Assembly: GCA_020283715.1 (NCBI GenBank)
Contig: JAIQCW010000128.1
Coordinates: forward strand, 1-20,444
Source of the DNA: Cytauxzoon felis
Lineage: Eukaryota > Apicomplexa > Aconoidasida > Piroplasmida > Theileriidae
Length of the DNA: 20,444 bases
Direction of reading: 5' to 3'
Shown here: positions 1-9,080 of the stretch, in pieces
Position numbering within the stretch: the stretch's first letter is position 1
How the letters are laid out: the number at the start of each line of letters is the position of its first letter
Translations under genes and position numbers: made by a program
Notes under the pieces: generated by a model
What the model was told of the DNA's origin: nothing
What the model saw: the letters and a program-made list of their open reading frames with translations, nothing else
Database searches by the model: none

Positions 1-862
1 CGATTTAATAGTACCTGAGGTTGACAATATAGAGGTTGATGTACTTTTGTTGGATCCATCATGTTATGTCAAGAGAACATATGGCGAGACTACACATACT
101 ATAGCATTCATATCTCCTCATCGTGCTGTTAAAGTAAAGTATGGTGATTTGTTATTATGGGAATCTGAGAATATCGATGAGCATTGTAAGATCATTGATG
201 TATTTAGTAAAAATGGAAATGATTTAATGGTACTCTCCATCCTCAATGATAAAACCTCTGCAATCCTCCCTGGCTTCTACCATTGTAGTAGAGATTTTGA
301 ATGTTATAAATTCAATTATGAGAACTTCATATATATGTGGAATGAATTTAAATTTACATTTGACACCATTGGGGGTATCATTGATTACTCGGATTATAGT
401 CGAGTGATGGATATTATTGAACCTTTAGATGAACTCCCATATGGTAGATGTGGTATCGATGATTACTTCAAAGACTTGAAACCAATTACACTAGACATTT
501 ACAATCACGAGACTGAAGGATTGGAAGTTAAGATTAAACAATACTCAAATTATTCATCAACTATTCACACATGTAGACCGAAAGATGGATACATACTCGA
601 TTCATTATATGACTCACAACGTAACGAAATGTTATGGAAGAGATACAAGAATAATAAATACGGCATCGCAACACTCGTTAATACCGATGACCTTGAACTC
701 ATTGTAATATTTATAATTGATGTAAATCCTCAAAAATCTGAGGTTATATATTTCAAGTACTCACTATTATATGGGTGGGAAGAAGTATATAAAGAATCTC
801 TCACAAAATGTTATTTAGATACTGTCATTAAAGGAGAATGGAGAATCTCCGATAAAATTTAG
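1..862 (+). CDS. FAINT-like (DUF529-like) protein, 5' partial
   Basis: The frame is open from base 2 to the TAA at 860-862 (286 residues visible). There is no ATG near the left edge, so the gene begins outside the window. I see two copies of a domain-like pattern. Each starts with a short beta-type stretch (VDVLLLD; ITLDIYN), continues through a valine/lysine segment and a tryptophan (VKVKYGDLLLWES; EMLWKRY), and ends in a hydrophobic strand and an aromatic helix (FIYMWNEF; LLYGWEEV). That layout resembles the FAINT domain, which is abundant in secreted and subtelomeric proteins of Theileria. The match is from memory of the pattern, not from a profile search. No membrane segment is visible. 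The role is unknown; relatives are thought to be exported to the host cell or parasite surface. Confidence 0.6.
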   Translation, partial: DLIVPEVDNIEVDVLLLDPSCYVKRTYGETTHTIAFISPHRAVKVKYGDLLLWESENIDEHCKIIDVFSKNGNDLMVLSILNDKTSAILPGFYHCSRDFECYKFNYENFIYMWNEFKFTFDTIGGIIDYSDYSRVMDIIEPLDELPYGRCGIDDYFKDLKPITLDIYNHETEGLEVKIKQYSNYSSTIHTCRPKDGYILDSLYDSQRNEMLWKRYKNNKYGIATLVNTDDLELIVIFIIDVNPQKSEVIYFKYSLLYGWEEVYKESLTKCYLDTVIKGEWRISDKI

Positions 863-945
863 TAATTTGTCGAAGTGCCGAATAGGTATTCGTAAATTAA
901 TGTAGATTTAAATTCATATATATATATATATATTATACATTGTAA

Positions 946-1077
946 TACACCTGAGGTTAATCCGCTGTAAGTCGTCTTCAATTGCTGTGGTGGCATTCCT
1001 ATTTACCTCACCCTAAAGAGTATAGCCACTCCCAGAGATCGTTTTCTGGTAATCCACTTCCACTTGATGTCCAATCA
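946..1077 (+). repeat. Dispersed element copy 1 (degenerate)
   Basis: It begins with CACCTGAGGTT and ends with CCACTTCCACTTGATGTCCAATC. Internally it keeps the family's CTATTTACCTC box and a diverged form of the box TAAAGAGTAGAGCCACTCCC followed by GAGATCG. It has many substitutions relative to the other copies and looks old. Confidence 0.65.
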
Positions 1078-1099
1078 CTAATAATATGTAAATTAATTA

Positions 1100-1410
1100 A
1101 ATTAAATACAATAATTATCTTCCTTCAATCATTTACAACTGAAGTTTAATATTATAATAATTTTATAGAAGTGTAATTAGTTATACAAATCTATTACTAT
1201 CTTATATAAGTAGTATACTTTAATTCATGTTAATAGTTATATAGTATGTATATTATAATAATTAATTATATTAATACTTATATATCTTCATACAACTATA
1301 CATCATCCTTCAATTGTATTAATATATTAGTATATATTATATTAGAAGAGAAATCTTCAATTGATATTAATAAAGTAGGGGTAAATAGTGTTTATTATCC
1401 CTATAACCCA
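1100..1410 (-). repeat. Inverted copy of the 5' flank of the cysteine-rich gene
   Basis: The reverse complement of this stretch aligns along its length with 15600-15905, directly upstream of the 844-aa cysteine-rich gene. Shared blocks include GGATAATAAACACTATTTACCC, TATTAATACAATTGAAGGATGAT, TATATAACTATTAACATGA and CTTCA-TTATAAA. Where the coding region would start, a degenerate dispersed element (946-1077) is found instead. It looks like the relic promoter of a second family member. Confidence 0.7.
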
Positions 1411-2229
1411 AGGTTGATGGTGTTTTTTAAATTCACTATATATATATATTTACTAGGAAATATGGTGCTAAAACTCATAAACCTAATAATTGTGGTGATC
1501 ACATATAATACTATACCATATACCATAATACCGTAGTCGACAAATGGTAGGGGGAGGGAAATATAAGAAGCCTCCATGGCTAATGGTGAAAATAATAAAG
1601 AACCTTCGGTGGATGTACTCATATAACTAATGGATAGTCTAGTGATGTGATAATACGAAAGCAAAAGGTAGTACTGATTGAGGAATATAGTTGTCACATA
1701 TGAAGATTATGAATATAAAGTAAATCGATATAAACCTAGGAACTATGGTTATAGAAATGACTACAAGTGATAAAAAGTCCATTATAATCCCCAATCTTCC
1801 ATATGTGTTGGAAATTTCTATCTTTCCAGAGATGATGTTACTGGAAGTATGACTCATGATGAAATGAATATTTACCATCTTCTACTATTAAATCCTCTAC
1901 CATATACACATATTCTCAATTATTTACATCAGGTGGATTGTCTATAGATGATTAAATTAATTAAAGAATAGAATGGCTTTCATCAAATTGGGGTATAATA
2001 GTATGGAGGAATCACTAAGGCCACATCTGGGATACTAGGTGGAAGGACCATAACAATGAAATGTAAAGTAATATCAATATCCAATATGAATTTGTAGTAT
2101 ATTAAGGTTAATTCTACTCAACACATCATGATACATCATCCCTAAATATATAAAATGTGTAAAAATGACACAAGGGATGATGTAGAAATGTAGGATTGTA
2201 AATGCACATTTGAGCAATAATGTAGCATA

Positions 2230-2284
2230 ATCGCAAAAATATCGCAATGTTTACTGTACTATAGTCTCATTTATCGCAACGTTT
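2230..2284 (+). promoter_or_regulatory. Three ATCGCAA motifs upstream of the membrane-protein gene
   Basis: ATCGCAA occurs at 2230, 2241 and 2273, the last two as ATCGCAATGTTT and ATCGCAACGTTT. All lie 70-120 bp before the ATG at 2350. The clustering in an AT-rich background suggests a transcription-factor site, but no known factor is assigned. Confidence 0.3.
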
Positions 2285-2349
2285 GTTTTTTATAATTTTA
2301 AATAGGCTTTAATTATCTGAAGATACGGTTGATATACACATACTTCAAA

Positions 2350-3717
2350 ATGACTGCTAAAAATAATAGTACACCAGGCCTAAAGGAAGTCTCTATGTTC
2401 CTGGTAGGATTCGTTGCAGCATTACCATTGAGGCTGGCATTATCATGTGCCAAATATGCCATTGGTAGATATAATCTTCCGGTTAATAAACTTGGTTTAT
2501 TCATTAACATATGTCACAATCCTATGGAATTAATTGGTCTTGTAGGTATCACAGCGGCAAACATCATTAAGTTAATTGCGGGTAATACGAAGGCTGTTGC
2601 TGCATTATCCGTGGTTTCAAACTGGTTCATGTTCGCCTTCTCAGTAACTACACTCTATGTTTATACATATGGAGGTGATCTAGGCGATCCTAACCTTTAC
2701 ATGTGGACTCTTATAATACATCAATTCGTATTTGGTCTTAATTACATATTCACTATCGGTGCAGAACCGAAGGCTGTAAGTTACTCAAGTGCAGGCTTAC
2801 CACTTTCATCTGTTTTTGTCACTCTTTATCACAATGTATTCCTTTATTATGCAAATAAGTACCTCCTACAGGATGTCGATTACTGGCTTGTATGTGGACA
2901 GATTATGGTGAATATGATCTTAATGTTTATAACCGCGTTACTGTGGACTGCACACTGCGCTATGTGCCATTTTAATGGAAATGGGTGTGAAGATAATCAA
3001 CAATCTTCTAAGGATGAAGAACAAACCAATTTGATGGAGGGATTGAAAGAACCATGGACATGGTCACCTGCTATGATTGTGGTATTCTCCCTAGGGGCAT
3101 TGTACTGCGTATACCCTGGTATAGCACCATTCCAATTAGTAGATCCACAGACCGGATATAAGATTGAATTAATTAACTTGGCAATATATCCAATTCCAGC
3201 TATAGTTGTATGCATTCTGGATCATTATAAAATAGGACCAAGTAATAAATGGAAGGATCACTTCGGGTGGAATGCTTGTTGGATTGCTGAAGCGTATGCT
3301 CTCTTTTGTGTCTATATCTGTTATACAGTCCTCCATTACCCGTACTCATTCTTAGGTAAATTGATAATTGGTAATGCATTTTGGGTTGGATTCATAACTG
3401 TTACATTTGTAACTGCACAAGAAGGCCTTAAAGCAGTGAGCGTTAGTGGAGTTGGTATGCAAGGTGAAAAAGGCAAGGTCAATGGTGATGTTATAACATT
3501 TGTATTTATCATATCACTTGCCATTCTCAACTATACCAGTTTCATGGGTGATGCGTACCTTCAGATCTATAGGAAAGCTGAATGGGATCATTGGCCAACT
3601 GAGGGATACACGAGATATAGGGGCTTCAAATTTTGGTTCAATGCAGCGTCTACTTTGGCTAAGAAAACTGTAATGAACGCATTTAGTGTAGACGTTAGAA
3701 GAGAAATGTTAAAATGA
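2350..3717 (+). CDS. Multi-transmembrane protein (piroplasm mtm/Tpr-like; ENT-like topology)
   Basis: This is a single-exon gene of 455 aa. The start is the first ATG (AAAATGAC context); the frame opens a few codons earlier without another ATG. By eye there are 10-11 hydrophobic helices. Six lie in the N-terminal half, then a hydrophilic acidic loop (roughly residues 208-235, containing NGNGCEDNQQ and SKDEEQ), then about five more. The 6+5 arrangement with a central cytosolic loop is the topology of equilibrative nucleoside transporters, and is also reported for lineage-specific multi-transmembrane families of Babesia and Theileria (mtm, Tpr-related). I cannot tell these apart without a profile search. 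The C-terminus is short and basic. The likely location is the plasma membrane or an internal membrane, and the substrate is unknown. Confidence 0.72.
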   Translation: MTAKNNSTPGLKEVSMFLVGFVAALPLRLALSCAKYAIGRYNLPVNKLGLFINICHNPMELIGLVGITAANIIKLIAGNTKAVAALSVVSNWFMFAFSVTTLYVYTYGGDLGDPNLYMWTLIIHQFVFGLNYIFTIGAEPKAVSYSSAGLPLSSVFVTLYHNVFLYYANKYLLQDVDYWLVCGQIMVNMILMFITALLWTAHCAMCHFNGNGCEDNQQSSKDEEQTNLMEGLKEPWTWSPAMIVVFSLGALYCVYPGIAPFQLVDPQTGYKIELINLAIYPIPAIVVCILDHYKIGPSNKWKDHFGWNACWIAEAYALFCVYICYTVLHYPYSFLGKLIIGNAFWVGFITVTFVTAQEGLKAVSVSGVGMQGEKGKVNGDVITFVFIISLAILNYTSFMGDAYLQIYRKAEWDHWPTEGYTRYRGFKFWFNAASTLAKKTVMNAFSVDVRREMLK

Positions 3718-4237
3718 AGTGGAGTAAAATACACAATGAGTACTCCTGAAATGTTAATAAAATGTAGTTTTAAATTTTAAATCCTATCTTAATGTAGTCC
3801 TTTAAATGCCTTTAGGCATTGTAATTTTAATCTACTTTAATAATTCATTATATGTTATACACTCCACCTCTCCTTCCACTCGATGTCTTTCCACTCGCCG
3901 TGGAAGCTTCTTCTATTTACTTCCCCTTCCAGCTCCTGTAGATCGCTTTCAGGTGTTCCACTTGAGGTTACATCCATACCTCTACCTTCGCCACGATCTC
4001 CGGGAGTGGCTCTACTCTTTAGAGATAGATAATTAAAAGAGGCCACCACGGCGAGTGGAAGAGAAGAGTAGGATTGGACCTCAGGTTGAGAGCCGTATGA
4101 ATTACCTGCAGTTGAGGTAACCTCAGGTGGATTAACTTTTTCTGGTGTATTATAATTTTGTACTAACTTCATGTATATAGACATGAAATATAATGATATA
4201 GAGATTAAGATGTGTGTACACATTTTGTATAGAAAAA
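3718..4237. other. Convergent intergenic region holding an element copy
   Basis: This lies between the 3' ends of the membrane-protein gene (+) and the KH-protein gene (-). Roughly half of it is dispersed element copy 2; the rest is AT-rich 3' flank. Confidence 0.6.
3864..4130 (-). repeat. Dispersed element copy 2
   Basis: It is bounded by CCACCTC on the left and CCTCAGGTGG on the right. Internal inverted arms are 3891-3920 (CCACTCGCCGTGGAAGC...) and 4031-4058 (...CCACCACGGCGAGTGG). The minus strand reads without a stop through the shared peptide words RATPGDRGEG and ELEGEVNR, although this copy is outside any confident gene. Confidence 0.85.
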
Positions 4238-7207
4238 TTATGATAATGCTGGAAAGTTTCCATGATCGTTAGGATCGATATTGATACTAGTAGCTTGTTG
4301 TTGTTGTTGTTCGACATTACGTTGTTTAGTTTTGGTATTTGCATGTTTTCTTATAAATGAGTTTTTACTAGTATATTCTTCATAAATTGATTCATTAGTT
4401 ATATTTAATTTTGTTATATCCTCATCTGATGATATAATCTGACCTATTAAATCTACAGCATTAGATATACTCCTCCTATTACCATGTATCAATAATATAG
4501 TACCACATGTAGATATATTCACAACACCCGATTTATTTATCAAATAACGCATATTCGATCCACCCTTACCTATTATACGACTCATACTCGAACCCGATAC
4601 CTCCAATGATCCATAAAATAAACCAGAAACAATATCCACCAATGAACCATCTACATCCGAGGTCGTCCTGCCGTCTCCACCTGAGGTCCTTCCATCTTTC
4701 CCATTGCATGGAGCTTCTCTATTTACTTCCCCCTCCGCTTCCCTGAGATCAGCTACGGGTTCCACTTGAGGTCCATTAACTACATCACGTTCTTCCGGGT
4801 TAACATTCTCTGTTCCTCCGGGTAGATTTCCTGTTCTTCCGAGTTGAACATCTTCGTTCTTATGGGTTAACATCTTTTGTTCTTCCACATTACCTTCGCC
4901 ACGATCTCCGGGAGTGGCATTACCGTTTACGGGGAGTGAATTGGAGGAGGCCTCCACGGCTAGTGGAACACTGGTTGTAACCTCGGGTGGAGTAATATTG
5001 ATTGGTTGATTAAGTGAGAGTGTAACGATTGATTGGAATATTTTATTGATTTCATTGAGGCAATATTGTGTATTATTGATATTACCTGAGATATGTAATA
5101 TTTTTTTATCATATATTTTGAGATTGACATTGAATTTGATTTCGAGTGTATGTAATAGATATGATTTATTATCATTAAGTAATGTATATTGTAATGGTGT
5201 AATATTTTTTTTAATAAGATTATGATCATTTAATATATTATTAATATAATTAATAGTATTATTAATTTGTTCATCAGTACCATATATAAGTAGATGATCT
5301 TTATAATCTATAATATAAGAACCAATATTATTTTCAATATTATTAATATGTTGTAATATAATATTAATTTTATAATTAATAATATTAAATTTAAATGGTT
5401 GTATATTTTTAGATTTAATTAATTCTAATGCTCTATTATAACCAAAATTTATAAAATTTTTATAACCTACTATATATATTTTATCATTATATTTAATTAT
5501 ACATGTATATTGTGATTTATAACGTTTACGTTGTATATCATTATCTGATAGAAATAATATCTCATCATTTGTTATATTTTTTAACTCTATAAATGTAAAG
5601 TCATTTATTATGTCATCCATTAATTTTATTACCGTAGTCATGGCATTGGAAGCTGAAGCTGAAGCGGAAGCGGAAGTGTTGGATGTGGAAGGGTTGTTGT
5701 TGGAAGTGTTGGATGTGGATTTGTCGTTGGAATGGGAGTTGTCATGAAGGTTGTCATTGTTGCTTCTGCCATTTCCATCATCGCCTCTGCTTCTGTCAAT
5801 AATGTATAAACGTCCTTTATTATTATTAAATTCCAATTTTACATCTACATTATAATCCTCTTCCAATTTACGTATCAATGATTTAAATTTTGTTGATAAT
5901 GCCTTTAGTATTAAATAATTATCTTCTCTTGAATAAATATTTTCATTATCCTCTACTATACATGATCTTTCATTAATATATTCAATTGCATTCTTTACAT
6001 TTATACCTTTACCTATTATATCCAATTGACCGGAATAATAAAATGTTAATACATTAAATCTCTCTTGTATATCCATCAAGTCTTTATATCTTGTAAATGA
6101 CATTTGTATCCTTGATGATGAATCGAGGTCTAGGGATGATAGATATTCTATACACTTTTCAACATCCGTACGCAAACCGTAAATTACCAATAGATGTGAT
6201 GAAGATAGTGACGACGACGTAGGAGTTGCTGAAGAACGAAGTGATGAAGGACGATGTTCTGTATACGCTTCATTCAATGATGTCTGAAAAGGTACAATCT
6301 TCGGACCATCATCCAATGAGGTCTGAAAAGGTCCAATCTTCGTACCTTCATTCAATGATGTCGATAGTCGTTCGATATGTACGGTAAACATATTTTTAAT
6401 ACGTTGTAGATAATTAAATGGATATTGGAAGCGATTTTCTTTATCATAAATCCTAAAATAACCAGTATAAATATCATTAGCATCAATTAATTCTTTATTA
6501 TTCTTCCTTTTATAGTCATTAATAGTATTATAAAGAAATTCGCTTGTAATTGTTGTAGTCTTTACAGGTTGAGATTGTACCTTTTCTATTTTATTCTTCA
6601 ACTTCTTTTTTATATTCAAAATATCTTTACATGTACTACGAAGTTTCATAAGTGATATCTGTATAGATTTAATCCTCTGATATTCACGTAATATCATCAA
6701 TTGATCTTGTAAATATGATATATACATCTCAACCTCTTTAAATGCGACATCACCACCATCCTTTAATTTATCCTTAGATTTCATCTTTGATAATTTATTC
6801 TTTGCATCCTTTATCTTATTTTCTAACTCTAATATACTCATATTCTGATCAGGCTTTATAATATCTATCAATATACCATCTATAGCATCATCTAATTCAG
6901 ATATATACATATTCAATTCATCATCATCTATAGTACTATCCTTTATCATAGATTCATCCAAATCTTTTACAATTATACCACGCTTCTTCAAACGTGATTT
7001 TATACTCGACTCCTTCTTTATACATTCCGATGGTGTTATACGCTTCTCATCCAATAACTTACTAACCTTCTTCTTTAATGAACGACGCTCCGATATACTT
7101 AATACCTTCTGAAAACCATCATCATCTATCACATTACTATCCCTATCTACAATAGGAATATCACCCAAATTCACATTACCATCAACTTCATCATTTATAT
7201 CAGGCAT
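4238..7207 (-). CDS. Vigilin/Scp160-like multi-KH RNA-binding protein
   Basis: This is a single-exon gene of 989 aa, started at the first ATG (7207); the frame upstream of it has no other ATG. The C-terminal part has a clear KH domain with the GxxG loop IIGKGGS near residue 876. Upstream are several degenerate KH-like units that keep the hydrophobic, IxG and helix rhythm but have lost GxxG (for example LKIYDKKILHISG; LLIYGTDEQINNTINYI; GQLDIIGKGINVKNAIEYI). This fits the vigilin/Scp160 type, cytoplasmic RNA- and polysome-binding proteins. The N-terminal 230 residues are charged and helical. Other oddities are a 13-aa tandem repeat (residues about 281-312), a Ser/Asn/Ala run (about 476-522), and about 110 residues (739-850) encoded by a dispersed element in frame. 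The C-terminus ends NFPALS after a glutamine run. It is the most downstream gene of the minus-strand cluster. Confidence 0.75.
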   Translation of the reverse strand: MPDINDEVDGNVNLGDIPIVDRDSNVIDDDGFQKVLSISERRSLKKKVSKLLDEKRITPSECIKKESSIKSRLKKRGIIVKDLDESMIKDSTIDDDELNMYISELDDAIDGILIDIIKPDQNMSILELENKIKDAKNKLSKMKSKDKLKDGGDVAFKEVEMYISYLQDQLMILREYQRIKSIQISLMKLRSTCKDILNIKKKLKNKIEKVQSQPVKTTTITSEFLYNTINDYKRKNNKELIDANDIYTGYFRIYDKENRFQYPFNYLQRIKNMFTVHIERLSTSLNEGTKIGPFQTSLDDGPKIVPFQTSLNEAYTEHRPSSLRSSATPTSSSLSSSHLLVIYGLRTDVEKCIEYLSSLDLDSSSRIQMSFTRYKDLMDIQERFNVLTFYYSGQLDIIGKGINVKNAIEYINERSCIVEDNENIYSREDNYLILKALSTKFKSLIRKLEEDYNVDVKLEFNNNKGRLYIIDRSRGDDGNGRSNNDNLHDNSHSNDKSTSNTSNNNPSTSNTSASASASASNAMTTVIKLMDDIINDFTFIELKNITNDEILFLSDNDIQRKRYKSQYTCIIKYNDKIYIVGYKNFINFGYNRALELIKSKNIQPFKFNIINYKINIILQHINNIENNIGSYIIDYKDHLLIYGTDEQINNTINYINNILNDHNLIKKNITPLQYTLLNDNKSYLLHTLEIKFNVNLKIYDKKILHISGNINNTQYCLNEINKIFQSIVTLSLNQPINITPPEVTTSVPLAVEASSNSLPVNGNATPGDRGEGNVEEQKMLTHKNEDVQLGRTGNLPGGTENVNPEERDVVNGPQVEPVADLREAEGEVNREAPCNGKDGRTSGGDGRTTSDVDGSLVDIVSGLFYGSLEVSGSSMSRIIGKGGSNMRYLINKSGVVNISTCGTILLIHGNRRSISNAVDLIGQIISSDEDITKLNITNESIYEEYTSKNSFIRKHANTKTKQRNVEQQQQQATSINIDPNDHGNFPALS
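4657..4990 (-). repeat. Dispersed element copy 3, within the KH-protein ORF
   Basis: On the minus strand it begins CCACCCGAGGTTAC and ends in GACCTCAGGTGG followed by a second terminal module. The interior has GAGATCGTGGCGAAGG and repeated ACCCGGAAGAAC/ACCCGGAGGAAC units shared with copy 6, then GGACCTCAAGTGGAACCCG. The reading frame of the KH protein passes through all of it without a stop, adding about 110 codons between a degenerate KH unit and the canonical KH domain. Confidence 0.85.
6262..6365 (-). repeat. 13-codon tandem repeat inside the KH-protein gene
   Basis: About two and a half units of 39 bp encode SLNEGTKIGPFQT, SLDDGPKIVPFQT and SLNEAYTEH. It lies in a low-complexity linker near residues 281-312. 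Copy number may vary between strains. Confidence 0.7.
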
Positions 7208-7586
7208 TTTTAGCCACAAAAAACTATAAAGATATAACACATATAAACATTCTAATTTATCCACACAATGTGGTCTGAATTATTTACATTTAAATTCTTA
7301 GCACTAAATCATTAGACAATAATCACTTCAACATACCAATCATAACTACCCCCATCAATACCAATTATATCAACCACCCAGTATAACACAGATCATAGAT
7401 GATGAATGATTATATATAGTTTAATTTATATTTAATATCCTATAATAATTATTATATAACAATAAACACATATACCATAAAAGATGTACGATGATTATAT
7501 ACCCCCTAACAAGTATACCATTAAGGATAAGTACTAGACAATAATTATATACCATTTAACATATATAAATTATATAAATATATTAT
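7208..7586. other. Intergenic spacer between KH protein and RAD23
   Basis: This is AT-rich, with several TATACCATTT-like and ATAATTATATACC-like near repeats around 7450-7560. It must contain the 5' flank of the KH gene and the 3' flank of RAD23. I see no gene, RNA or dispersed element in it. Confidence 0.5.
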
Positions 7587-8986
7587 TCAATCCTCCGCCA
7601 TAAAATCATTAGCATTCTCCAATAAATAATTTGCAGCCAATTCCTCATTCTTATCACAAGCCAAATACGCCTCCAACACAGCAGCACGAGAAAATCCTAA
7701 ACCTTCTAAACGCTCTACACTCTCCATCTCCAATTGAGTCAATGATATCATATTCGGTGGATCACCGCCAGTATAAGGATCCCTATAACCACCTCCATTG
7801 TTTATCAGTTCCATAAACTCATCTTGATGTTCTATTATATTCTAAAAATAATTAAATCATATAATATCCTCCGCCAACCTGTAATAATTCTGGATTATTT
7901 TGGCCAATATTATCCAGCAATTGCTGGAACATCTGCGGATCCGATTGAATGACCTGCCGCAATTGCTCAAACATTGGATGCGATTGTAACGATTGTATCA
8001 CGTCGTCATTATTCTATAGATTTTAAGAGATCTATGAGATCTAAACATACATTTGAATCTTCAACAGTTGGTATATTACCCTAAATGTAATCAAGAAGTA
8101 CTAAAATTTAAAACCAACCATAGATAAAAATTCTACAGCCCTCTCAGGATTATTAAACGCCGCCGTCATCGCCTGCTCCACCAAAGATCTAGGAAATCCC
8201 ATCTCACATATCCTCTTAATATTCTATAGTATAAATTTACAATATATAATTAATACCAGTACAATATCGTAAACTTATAGTCATACACTTTCATCTTCAA
8301 CTTCCCACTCGCTGATCCACATGAGGTCGTATTGCCACTCGCCGTGGAGGCCTTCTCTATTTATCTCCCCCTCCGCTCCCATAGATCGCTTCCAGGTATT
8401 CCACCTGAGGTTACATTATCTTCACGTTCTTCCGGGTTAACATTATACCGAGGATGATCTACGGGAATCCGAGGGGAGCTATTTAGAAGAAGGCTCCACG
8501 CCTAGTGGAAGGAGAGGTGGATTGGACCTCAGGTGGAAAGAGAGTTGGATTGTACATCAGGTTGTAATGAATTATAAACATACTTGTTCTAATTCGGATC
8601 CGGTGAGTAGTTTGGATGTATCTTTGAATTGATCATCATTGGTTATGGATGGTGTTGGTTGTGTTGTATTTTCTATTTTGGGTGTATCTATATTTTCTTT
8701 TTTTTCAATTGTTGTTGTTTCATGCTAAAGATTAGAATAATGATGTAAGAATTACATACGGGTTTGGATGTGATGACGATAATTTTATCCCCGTCTTTTA
8801 TATCTTCATAATTGTTCAAGAGTAATTCTTTTTTTAATATTTTACCAGAATGTATTAATTTTGATGTATTGCTGGCATATTTGGTAATGCTTCTTCTATT
8901 TTTTTCATAAGATCATCAATTGTAGATGATTCTTCAACATCAACTTCTACCTCCACATTTTTTAATGTCTTAACCTTAAGCTTCAT
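7587..8986 (-). CDS. RAD23: UV excision repair / proteasome shuttle protein RAD23 (six exons, frameshift in exon 1)
   Basis: RAD23 binds ubiquitinated cargo and the proteasome and partners XPC/Rad4 in nucleotide excision repair. Exons on the minus strand are 8986-8760, 8724-8584, 8223-8119, 8080-8051, 8013-7879 and 7841-7587. In order the domains are an N-terminal ubiquitin-like domain ([15 protein letters not shown]...), an acidic/threonine linker, UBA1 ([15 protein letters not shown]), the XPC-binding domain ([16 protein letters not shown]), and UBA2 ([19 protein letters not shown]). The product would be about 297 aa, short for the family. Introns are 35, 360, 38, 37 and 37 bp; the 360-bp one carries element copy 4. 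Exon 1 is one base short. At the T run 8859-8862 the frame slips within the ubiquitin-like domain and hits a stop, while the remaining UBL residues continue in the next frame. All other exon phases close. This is either a sequencing indel or a real lesion. Confidence 0.85.
8304..8565 (+). repeat. Dispersed element copy 4, inside RAD23 intron 2
   Basis: It has inverted arms CCACTCGCCGTGGAGGC...CTATTTATCTCCCC (from 8336) and CTATTTAGAAGAAGGC...GCCTAGTGGAAGGAG (to about 8514), followed by GGTGGATTGGACCTCAGGTGG. It lies entirely between the donor (GTATGT, 8583) and the acceptor (ATAG, 8224) of RAD23 intron 2, and accounts for most of that intron's excess length. Confidence 0.85.
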
Positions 8987-9080
8987 AATTTATAATGATG
9001 ATATAATATTAAAGTGATTTAACATATAAATAATATAAAATGAAATTAAGAAAAAAAAATTATATAAAATACACCACAAT

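Larger units (their letters stand above)
863..2349. other. Gene-poor AT-rich spacer
   Basis: There is no convincing gene in this 1.5-kb stretch. It holds a TA microsatellite (about 917-933), a degenerate repeat-family copy (946-1077), an inverted copy of the cysteine-rich gene's 5' flank (about 1100-1410), and short repeat-like scraps near 1560-1600 (compare AAGCCTCCATGGCTAATGG with the family's GAGGCCTCCACGGCTAGTGG). Around 1740-1940 there are short open stretches that look like decayed coding sequence, but stops interrupt every frame. The last 120 bp form the upstream region of the multi-transmembrane gene. Confidence 0.6.

Noticed and set aside
1246..1697. Open frames on both strands in the AT-rich spacer
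   Set aside because: The composition is nearly all Ile/Tyr/Asn/Leu as expected from AT-rich DNA, there are no family features, and the region overlaps the duplicated non-coding flank.
3855..4223. 122-codon minus-strand frame 3' of the KH gene
   Set aside because: Nearly all of it is dispersed element copy 2 read in the family's open frame; there is no independent gene evidence.
7264..7264. Start of the KH protein 19 codons upstream of 7207
   Set aside because: It would need a GTG start, which is not expected for nuclear genes; the first ATG is at 7207.
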